A program made the translations under genes and the position numbers. Under the pieces are notes generated by a model, which saw nothing but the letters and a program-made list of their open reading frames with translations, ran no database searches and had not been told where the DNA came from. Shown piece after piece: positions 58,634-64,000 of a stretch of 64,000 nt of DNA. Positions within the stretch are counted from its first letter, which is position 1; each line of letters starts with the position of its first letter. The stretch is from Roseisolibacter agri (GTDB taxonomy: Bacteria > Gemmatimonadota > Gemmatimonadetes > Gemmatimonadales > Gemmatimonadaceae), in assembly GCF_030159095.1 (NCBI RefSeq), contig NZ_BRXS01000002.1:620001-684000 (forward strand), given 5' to 3'.

Positions 58634-59379
58634 GTCGAGCAGGGCGGGACGCTCGGGCGCTTCGATCGGGTCTTCCTTCGTGGCGTTCGGCGCCCAGATG
58701 GCCCACTCCAGATGCGCGAGGCGGTACTCCGCGCGGGCGCGCGCGCGCACCGCGCCGAGGTACGCGCTCAGGGCGTCGCGGAGGAGCCAGCGTCGGACGC
58801 CGCGGGCGCCGACGGGGTCGTGCTCGAGGAGCTCGACGACGACGTCGCGCCAGTCGCCGAATCGGTCGACGTCGCGGGCGACGTGTCCTGCGGATCCGTG
58901 CGATCGGCGAGCGCCGCGCTCGAAGAGCTCCGGGAACTCATCCGCGAGCCGATCGCGGCGCCGAAAAAAGCGGCGACGCCCGCCGAGAGGATGCCCTGCA
59001 GCTGCTGCTTGCTGTCGCGATCGCGCACGCGCGCGAAGAACGCCGCGTTCGTCGTGGCCATCGCCGGCGTCCACTCCTGGGCGACGCCGTCCGCCGTCGC
59101 GTCGACGAGCAGCCCGGCGAGCAGGTCGAACGTGCGGCCGCTGTCGTAGATCGCGCAGATGAAGGCGAGCGCGTTGTCGTCCTCGGACGCGTCGGCGCGC
59201 AGCGCGGCCGCCGGCGCGCCGTCGTTCGCGAGGAGCCCCGCGCCGCGCAGGTGGCGCGTGAGGTAGATGTCGTGCTCGACGCTGCCCTCGTCGAGCAGCA
59301 CGAACGCACGGCCGCCGATTGTGAAGACGGCGGGAGCAGAGGCGGGAGCAGCGGGCGCGGGCGAGGCGGCGGCGGTCAT
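58634..59379 (-). CDS. Tail assembly chaperone fusion (gpGT-like) made by -1 frameshift
   Basis: Predicted product of 249 residues: residues 1-139 from the frame starting at ATG 59379, then a -1 slip at 58963-58969 into the frame that ends at 58631. The second part reads RRRDRLADEFPELFERGARR, then DRFGDWRDVVVELLEHDP and WLLRDALSAYLGAVRARAR. In lambda-like phages the equivalent gpGT binds the tape measure and the tail tube protein. The downstream frame has no start of its own in the right place, which supports frameshifting. Confidence 0.85.
58768..59379 (-). CDS. Tail assembly chaperone, short form (gpG-like)
   Basis: 203 residues from ATG 59379. The conserved-looking part (FTIGGRAFVLLDEGSVEHDIYLTRHLRGAGLLA, DNALAFICAIYDSGRTFDLLAGLLVDA, then AAFFGAAIGSRM) is followed by a Ser/Thr-rich tail that is read only when no slip occurs. 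It sits between the tail tube and tape measure genes, the canonical slot. Confidence 0.8.
   Translation of the reverse strand: MTAAASPAPAAPASAPAVFTIGGRAFVLLDEGSVEHDIYLTRHLRGAGLLANDGAPAAALRADASEDDNALAFICAIYDSGRTFDLLAGLLVDATADGVAQEWTPAMATTNAAFFARVRDRDSKQQLQGILSAGVAAFFGAAIGSRMSSRSSSSAALADRTDPQDTSPATSTDSATGATSSSSSSSTTPSAPAASDAGSSATP
58963..58969 (-). promoter_or_regulatory. Slippery sequence T TTT TTC for programmed -1 frameshift
   Basis: On the minus strand the 0-frame codons GCT TTT TTC contain T TTT TTC, a canonical X XXY YYZ heptamer. Slipping by -1 joins residue 139 of the chaperone to the open overlapping frame. Confidence 0.88.
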
Positions 59380-59472
59380 CGCGGGAGCGGTGGGAGGCAG
59401 GGGAGGGGGCGCACGAGCTGGCGCAGCGGTGCGCTGGCCAGCCCGTGCGGTACTGCGGTCAAGCGGCGCGGC

Positions 59473-60294
59473 TTACGCAGCCGGGCGCTCAAGGATGCGG
59501 TAGTACGGCTCGTCCGGGTGGTTGGTCGCGTCCTCCTGCACCGTGCAGGTGGCGCCCCACTTGTTGAAGTCGGAGCTGATGAAGCCCATCTCGCCGTCCG
59601 GCGTGAACGACGCGCGCCAGAGGTCCGCCTCCTTGTTGACGCCCGCCTGGTTGTCGGGCAGGAACTTGAGGTAGCCCTCGATCTTCGACTTCGTCGCGCC
59701 GCGGATCGTGGTGCGGCCGCTGCCCGACGCGAGCGCCGCGGCGCTGTAGTCGACCGTGAGGTCGTCGCCGGCGACGAGGCCCGCGGTGGACGGCGTCTGC
59801 GAGATCTGGATGAAGCCCGCGGCCGCATCGAGGATCTTGTAGTCGCCGACGCCCGCCGCGTTGACGAGCGCGAGGACCGTCGCGCCCTTCTTCACCGAGA
59901 CCGCGGAGATCTCGCGGTAGCGCGTCTGGTAGATGCGCCCCAGCACGACGCCGTCGACCGGCGTCAGCACCTCGGCCGTCTGCGCGCCGCCGGTCTGCGT
60001 GTACTCGGCGATCTCACCCATCAGGGCGAGCGCCTGGTTGTCGGCCGAGAACTCCAGGCCGGAGATCTTGCCGGTGACCGTGCGCTTCACCGTGACGCTG
60101 TTGCGCGTCCCGGCCGCCTTGGTCATGTGGTTCTGCGACTCGAGCTTCTCGTCGGCCGTCGAGATCGTGAACGACTCGACGTTGCCGAGGTGGAAGAACC
60201 CGGTCGAGACCCCGTTGTCATCGAACCGATCGAACAGGAGCTGCCCCTTCCCGAGCTGCTCGAGCTTCGGGCTGGGCGAGAGAATGCGGGCCAT
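59473..60294 (-). CDS. Major tail tube protein
   Basis: 273 residues from ATG 60294. Features are KGQLLFDRFDDNGVSTGFFHLGNVESFTISTADEKLESQNHMTKAAGTRNSVTVKRTVTGKI, the beta-rich centre with GYLKFLPDNQAGVNKEADLWRASFTPDGEMGFISSDFNKWGATCTV, and a short tail. The FHLGNVESFTIS and GFISSDFNKWG blocks are characteristic of phage tail tube proteins in the slot directly upstream of the frameshift chaperone. Confidence 0.78.
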   Translation of the reverse strand: MARILSPSPKLEQLGKGQLLFDRFDDNGVSTGFFHLGNVESFTISTADEKLESQNHMTKAAGTRNSVTVKRTVTGKISGLEFSADNQALALMGEIAEYTQTGGAQTAEVLTPVDGVVLGRIYQTRYREISAVSVKKGATVLALVNAAGVGDYKILDAAAGFIQISQTPSTAGLVAGDDLTVDYSAAALASGSGRTTIRGATKSKIEGYLKFLPDNQAGVNKEADLWRASFTPDGEMGFISSDFNKWGATCTVQEDATNHPDEPYYRILERPAA

Positions 60295-60337
60295 GAGGAG
60301 TGTCCGGGGAGGGGCGAGCAGGGGAGCGCGCGCGCGG

Positions 60338-60832
60338 CTACGGAGCCGCGACGTCGCGCGCGTGGAACGGCACGGGGCCGATGTCGACGGCCCAGAGCAG
60401 GCCGCCGTCCTTCAGGCGATCGACGCTCGCGCCGATCTCGATCTCCACCCCGGGCGCGACGGCGTGCACCGTCTTGCCCTCAACGCGGTGGAGAGTGGGG
60501 AACTCGTCGAGCCACGTGAGCACGGCCTCGGGCACGTGCAGCAGGTGGCGCTGCACCTCGTCCATGTTCGCGGAGCGGAACACGTACGAGAGCAGCAGGT
60601 CGGTGACGCTGTCGCGCCCCGTGTGCTCACGTCGCGCGGCGGCGCTGCCGTCCCACGTGAGGAAGAGCGCCGGGTACTGCACGGCGACGAACTCCGCGGC
60701 CGACTTCCACCAGTCGTAGACGGTGACGCGGTCGAGCAGCTCGACGCCGCGCAGCGCCGCGACGCGCGCGATGCACCCCGGGAGGTCCGCCGTCGCGCTC
60801 TCGCGCACCTCGGCGATCACAGAGGCGATCAT
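60338..60832 (-). CDS. Tail completion/terminator-type protein
   Basis: 164 residues from ATG 60832 (ATGA overlap upstream). Contains RVTVYDWWKSAAEFVAVQYPALFLTWDG, LLLSYVFRSANMDEVQRHLLHVPEAVLTWLDEFPTL and a beta-rich end. Position between the gp10-like gene and the tail tube gene suggests the tail terminator. No close family recognised. Confidence 0.5.
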   Translation of the reverse strand: MIASVIAEVRESATADLPGCIARVAALRGVELLDRVTVYDWWKSAAEFVAVQYPALFLTWDGSAAARREHTGRDSVTDLLLSYVFRSANMDEVQRHLLHVPEAVLTWLDEFPTLHRVEGKTVHAVAPGVEIEIGASVDRLKDGGLLWAVDIGPVPFHARDVAAP

Positions 60833-61410
60833 GCGGCGCCTCCAGCAGCCTGCGCCGCCTGCAGGGGCACGCGCGTCGCGCCGATGCGTCGCGTGGTGCG
60901 GCGCCCCTGCCCGAGACGGGCATCACGGCCGAGCAGGTGCTGTTGAATGGGCTGCAGCACGTCGGTGATGATGAACCGCTCGGGGAAATCGAAGAAGCGA
61001 CGCCGCGTGTTCGCGGCCGCCGCGTAGGGGATCATGGTGCCGTACACGAGCGTCGACGCCGACACCGAGGCGATGGACCCTGCCGCGTTCTCCTCGACGA
61101 GCGACTCGCGCAGCGCATGCGTCCAGTGGAGCACACGCCGCGTCGGCCGCTCGCCGTTCGGCTCCTGGGCGTAGTGCCCGGTGCGGTTGCGCCGCGCGGT
61201 GATCGTGCGCGGCCGCAGCGCCGACCAGCGGCCCCCGTCCGTCTCGCCGCCCTCGGTGTTGAACACGCGCCGCTGCCGCCGCCGCAGGTTCTCGGCGACG
61301 ACGCGCAGCGCGGGGCGCAGGTCGTCCGCGTTCTCGCGCAGCGTGAGCGCGAACTCGCGGATCCCGTCGATTCCGTCGGCCCGCAGGGTGAGGCGCAGCA
61401 GCTCGGGCAT
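60829..61410 (-). CDS. Phage virion morphogenesis / head-tail joining protein
   Basis: 193 residues from ATG 61410 (ATGA overlap). The segment LRENADDLRPALRVVAENLRRRQRRVFNTEGGETDGGRWSALRPRTITAR matches the Phage_tail_S/gpG-type morphogenesis proteins with F-x-(S/T)EG...G-x-W-x-x-L, followed by ALRESLVEENAAGSIASVSASTLVYGTMIPYAAAANTRRRFFDFPE. Seen in the neck of Mu- and HK97-type phages. Basic protein. Confidence 0.72.
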   Translation of the reverse strand: MPELLRLTLRADGIDGIREFALTLRENADDLRPALRVVAENLRRRQRRVFNTEGGETDGGRWSALRPRTITARRNRTGHYAQEPNGERPTRRVLHWTHALRESLVEENAAGSIASVSASTLVYGTMIPYAAAANTRRRFFDFPERFIITDVLQPIQQHLLGRDARLGQGRRTTRRIGATRVPLQAAQAAGGAA

Positions 61411-61880
61411 CAGTAGGTGTCCGTGCGCCCGAGGGCGTCGTCACCGAGCACCGGATCACGCCGGTGCTCCGCTGCCGTCCGGCCGACGCGGCGCGTCTCC
61501 GTGGTGGGCGCCTTGAAGAGATCAGGCAGGAGCTCGATCTCCTTCAGCACGTCGCGGTAGACGTCCTCGTACGGCTTCGTGAGCTTCTCGACGTCGACGG
61601 CCGACATGCCGATCGACACGCGGCGCAGCGCCCAAGCGACGACCTTCGCGACGATGGCGCGCTTCACCAGCGCGGCCGCGTCGTCGTTCGCCGTGGGCTC
61701 GACGCCGATCGCGCGCACCACGCGCACGCGCAGCCCCGTGGTCACCGCCGCGATCTCCGCGGTGACGGCGCTCTTCGAGGGCGTAGCGTCGCCCGCCGCC
61801 GGATCCGCAGGGAATCCGGAGGGGAGGAGCGCGACGAGCTCGCGGGCGACGTCCGCTTCGTTGGCGTAGACGGTAGGCAC
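61410..61880 (-). CDS. Head-tail connector protein
   Basis: 156 residues from GTG 61880. Helical: YANEADVARELVALLPSG, LVKRAIVAKVVAWALRRVSIGMSAVDVEKLTKPYEDVYRDVLKEIELL. The size, the helical build and the place after the capsid genes fit the gp6/gp15-like connector that docks on the portal. It overlaps the 60829 gene by 1 bp. Confidence 0.6.
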   Translation of the reverse strand: MPTVYANEADVARELVALLPSGFPADPAAGDATPSKSAVTAEIAAVTTGLRVRVVRAIGVEPTANDDAAALVKRAIVAKVVAWALRRVSIGMSAVDVEKLTKPYEDVYRDVLKEIELLPDLFKAPTTETRRVGRTAAEHRRDPVLGDDALGRTDTY

Positions 61881-61920
61881 GGGACTACGGGTGCGGGTGA
61901 GTGCGGCGCGTGACGCCCGG

Positions 61921-62139
61921 TTACGCGGGCTGCGCCAGCTCGGCGATGCCCTGCGAGATCACGCGGTCGGCGATGTCGGGATCGACCTCGAGGACCTGGC
62001 CGGGCTTCACGTCCTCGCCGGCGTGGCGCCACGGGGCCTTCGGCTTGTCGAGCATGCGCACGGGGATGCGCACGGGAGCCGCGGCGGTCGTTTCCGCGGC
62101 GATCGCGTCGGCGCCGTCGGTCGGGTTCTTCTTGGCCAT
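61921..62139 (-). CDS. Small structural-module protein
   Basis: 72 residues. KAPWRHAGEDVKPGQVLEVDPDIADRVISQGIAELAQ has the strand-turn-helix pattern of small proteins found between capsid and connector genes (K-P-G-x-V-x-E-V-D then A-x-x-L/V-I-x-x-G). It resembles, loosely, the start of the 62154 product. Function unknown. Confidence 0.5.
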   Translation of the reverse strand: MAKKNPTDGADAIAAETTAAAPVRIPVRMLDKPKAPWRHAGEDVKPGQVLEVDPDIADRVISQGIAELAQPA

Positions 62140-62153
62140 CAGAGGGCTCGAGG

Positions 62154-62552
62154 TCAGCTGGTGGGCGTCGAGCTCTCGCCCGACGGATCAGCGGGCGGCG
62201 TCTGCGCGTCGCTCGCAGGGGTCGTCGGCGCCGGATTCGGCGCGGCCTGGCGGCCGCCGCGCGCGCCCGTGGCGGGCTTCGCCGGCGCCGTGCTGCCGGT
62301 GCTGCCGGTGCTGCCGGTGCTGCCGGTGCTGCCGGTGCTGCCGGTGCTGCCGGTGCTGCCGGTGCTGCCGGTGCTGCCGGTGCTGCCGGTGCTGCCGGTG
62401 CTGCCGCCACCCGTCGACGTCGTCGGGACCTTCGCCTTCACGGCCTCGGCCTCCTTGTCGCGGATGAGGATCTCGCCGGCCGCGTCGGCGATGTCGAACT
62501 CGTCGCCCTTGCGGGCGGTGCGGCAGATGTCGGTGAGCGCGCGCAGGCGCAT
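62154..62552 (-). CDS. Small phage protein with (STG)12 linker
   Basis: 132 residues from ATG 62552. The first 40 residues (LTDICRTARKGDEFDIADAAGEILIRDKEAEAVKAK) form a compact strand-turn-helix unit. Then come twelve STG repeats and a Pro/Ala/Thr-rich tail ending GESSTPTS. Such linkers occur in head decoration or fibre proteins. It is next to the major capsid gene. Confidence 0.55.
   Translation of the reverse strand: MRLRALTDICRTARKGDEFDIADAAGEILIRDKEAEAVKAKVPTTSTGGGSTGSTGSTGSTGSTGSTGSTGSTGSTGSTGSTGSTGSTAPAKPATGARGGRQAAPNPAPTTPASDAQTPPADPSGESSTPTS
62293..62400. repeat. 9-bp tandem repeat, 12 copies
   Basis: ctgccggtg is repeated twelve times without mismatch, encoding Ser-Thr-Gly on the minus strand. 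The unit keeps the reading frame when copy number changes. Confidence 0.95.
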
Positions 62553-62640
62553 GGTCGTCTCGTCGGTCTGGAGGGGCGCGAGGGCCCGCGCCGAGTACTC
62601 CGGCGCGGGCGCTCAGCGAGGGAAGCGCGTCAGCGCGGCG

Positions 62641-63615
62641 TCAGACGCCGGCGAGCACGTTGGTGAGCTTCCGGGCCGCGGCCGCCACGAGGACCTTCTC
62701 GTCGCGGTACGTGCGCGCGTCGATGAAGAGCGTGCGCTTGCGCGGCTCGTAGTGCTCGGTGACCACCTGGCCCTGCGCGTTCGCCGCGGCGCCCTTGAAG
62801 GCGCGGCGCCAGGCGTACGTGTACATGAAGGCCAGCTCGCGCCGCATCGGGCGCTCCGGGCGGTAGAACATCAGGATGTCGTCCGTCCAGATGCCGCCGA
62901 CCGTCCCGCTCTGCGGGCCCGCGACCATGTTGCCCGACACGTAGTGCGCGTCGGCGACGTGGATGTTCTGGATGCCGAAGATCGCACGCAGCACGTTCAC
63001 GTCGACCAGCGCGGGGTTGTTCACCGTCGCGCCGCCCTTGAAGTAGTCCTTCAGGGCCGCGTTCTCCTTCAGGTGCTCGACCACCAGCCACGGGATGACC
63101 ATGTGGTTGAGCTGCACGCCGGCGTTGTACGCGATCACCTTCTGCTCGCGCACGTCGGCGACCGGGTCGCCGCCCGAGTCCCACTTCGTCGCCGGGCTCG
63201 CGCCCGTCGCGCCGGCGAGGGCCTTGGTCTTCACGCGCACCTCGCGGTTGCGCTGCAGGCGCATCGTCGCGAGCTCCGTGGCGCGCACCTTCACCTCGTA
63301 GGGCGCGTCCTCGGCGTTGTCCGCGTCGACCTCGTCGTCGTGCACCGTGGTGCCGCGCGCGCGCTCGACCGTCGCGAACGTCAGGTCGGAGAAGTCGCCC
63401 TTCAGCGTGGGCGGCTCCTCGCCCTGCCCGATGCGGTCGTCGCCGTCGGCGTCGACCATCAGGTTGGACTTGTCGGCCTCCATGATCAGGCCGGCCTGCT
63501 TGTCGACCAGGAGGACGGGGGCGATGACGTCAGCGACGAAACCGCTGCCGCCCTTGTACTCGACGCTGGCGTTCGTCAGCCGCGTGTTGATGCGAAGCTT
63601 GTTGGTAGCGGGCAT
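62641..63615 (-). CDS. Major capsid protein
   Basis: 324 residues from ATG 63615. Contains NKLRINTRLTNASVEYKGGSGFVADVIAPVLLVDKQAGLIMEADKSNLMV, a helical stretch ELATMRLQRNREVRVKTKALAG, VQLNHMVIPWLVVEHLKENAALKDYFKGG and GIWTDDILMFYRPERPMRRELAFMYTYAWRRAFKG. The N-terminal arm, a spine-type helix and P-domain-like strands suggest an HK97-fold capsid; no fused protease or delta domain is evident. It precedes the connector genes in the late transcript. Confidence 0.72.
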   Translation of the reverse strand: MPATNKLRINTRLTNASVEYKGGSGFVADVIAPVLLVDKQAGLIMEADKSNLMVDADGDDRIGQGEEPPTLKGDFSDLTFATVERARGTTVHDDEVDADNAEDAPYEVKVRATELATMRLQRNREVRVKTKALAGATGASPATKWDSGGDPVADVREQKVIAYNAGVQLNHMVIPWLVVEHLKENAALKDYFKGGATVNNPALVDVNVLRAIFGIQNIHVADAHYVSGNMVAGPQSGTVGGIWTDDILMFYRPERPMRRELAFMYTYAWRRAFKGAAANAQGQVVTEHYEPRKRTLFIDARTYRDEKVLVAAAARKLTNVLAGV

Positions 63616-63676
63616 GGCCGCAGAACCTCTTCAGGAGGGAAGAACGGAGGGGAGGGAGAGGCGGGGGATCCGGCGG

Positions 63677-64000
63677 TTACGCGACGACCGACTGGCCGTC
63701 CATGCGCACCGCGGCGATCAGCTCGTTCGCGGCCGCAGCCGCGCCCAGCGCCTTCGCCTGGATCTTCTTCGTCGACGTGGCGGTCACGAACCGACCGGCG
63801 TTGTCGATGGTGAGCGGCGCGCCAACGGCGAACGCCGCACCCGAGCGGACGTAGACCAGCTGCCCGTGCCCGACGTGCAGGCTCGCGACCTGGCCCGTGG
63901 TCGCCTCGGTGCCCTTGGCGACGATGCCGAGCACCTCGGCGTCGGCCGCGCCGACGGTGCAGAGGCCCTCAGCGCTGCCCGCGACGGCGGCCATGCCCTC
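63677..64000 (-). CDS. Capsid decoration protein (DUF2190-like), probably truncated by the window
   Basis: The visible 105 residues start at ATG 63994, but the frame stays open to the edge. The first residues (GLCTVGAADAEVLGIVAKGTEATTGQVASLHVGHGQLVYVRSGAAFAVGAPLTIDNAGRFVTATS) correspond to the interior of DUF2190-type proteins, so the true start is likely outside. Beta-rich, ending in AANELIAAVRMDG. These proteins decorate or stabilise the head and lie beside the capsid gene, as here. Confidence 0.55.
   Translation of the reverse strand, partial: EGMAAVAGSAEGLCTVGAADAEVLGIVAKGTEATTGQVASLHVGHGQLVYVRSGAAFAVGAPLTIDNAGRFVTATSTKKIQAKALGAAAAANELIAAVRMDGQSVVA

Larger units (their letters stand above)
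29147..64000. mobile_element. Prophage integrated at tRNA-Phe (right end outside window)
   Basis: From the tRNA 3' end onward the window holds phage genes only: integrase, a long minus-strand early block, a divergent lysogeny switch at 40.8-41.5 kb, plus-strand cargo genes, and minus-strand lysis, tail and head genes up to the right edge. I see no second copy of the tRNA 3' end, and terminase and portal genes are absent, so the element continues beyond 64000. Gene order and absence of a sheath gene point to a siphovirus-type temperate phage. Confidence 0.9.

Overview
The window is about 70 % GC with strongly biased codon third positions. It carries a type VI secretion locus, lipoproteins of the style common in Gemmatimonadota (Ala-Cys-Gly-Asp lipobox context, BIG-like domains), a short-form QueF and a tRNA-Phe. 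I infer a Gemmatimonadota-like environmental bacterium; that is a judgement from style, since there is no rRNA here. Gene order splits the window into a chromosomal part (1-29146) and a prophage (29147 to the right edge).

Region 1 (1-20696) is a T6SS cluster. A truncated tssK runs off the left edge on the minus strand. A methyltransferase with a PqqD-like tail and an unknown gene with eight perfect 15-bp repeats follow. A promoter and a heavily structured leader then precede tssB-tssC-hcp-tagJ-tssA-tssE-tssF-tssG-clpV-vgrG. Directly behind vgrG lies a 426-residue protein that keeps five catalytic landmarks of the edema factor / CyaA / ExoY nucleotidyl cyclase family, plus the region of the catalytic His. 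It is followed by a tightly overlapping small gene and a PAAR spike-tip gene. I read this as a VgrG-cyclase-adaptor-PAAR effector cassette, and it is the most striking finding. The membrane complex genes (tssJ/L/M) are not in the window and probably lie left of tssK.

Region 2 (20697-29146) is chromosomal housekeeping: a lipoprotein metalloprotease, a TonB-domain lipoprotein, a cystathionine beta-synthase/cysteine synthase, D-Ala-D-Ala ligase, a rhomboid protease, QueF, a small Cys-containing protein and tRNA-Phe(GAA). Three of the intergenic gaps are filled by long inverted repeats built from short tandem units.

Region 3 (29147-64000+) is a prophage at the 3' side of tRNA-Phe; its right end is outside the window. 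Next to the tRNA is an unusual tyrosine recombinase. A long minus-strand early block encodes a ParB-like protein with an acidic tail, a small protein ending in an SSB-type DDDLPF tip, a Rad52-family annealase, two further Rad52-like paralogues and a possible Gam-like protein. A lysogeny switch (repressor plus ImmA-like protease against a divergent HTH gene) sits near 40.9 kb, followed on the plus strand by a lipoprotein and a ParB-like/Dam methyltransferase cargo pair. The late genes run leftwards from the right edge: head, connector, tail tube, a tail chaperone pair joined by a T TTT TTC frameshift site, a 1503-residue tape measure, tail tip, fibre and lysis genes. No sheath gene is visible, so a siphovirus is expected. 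A 12-bp motif, GCCGAATCCGGC, recurs in the prophage on both strands and in different reading frames.
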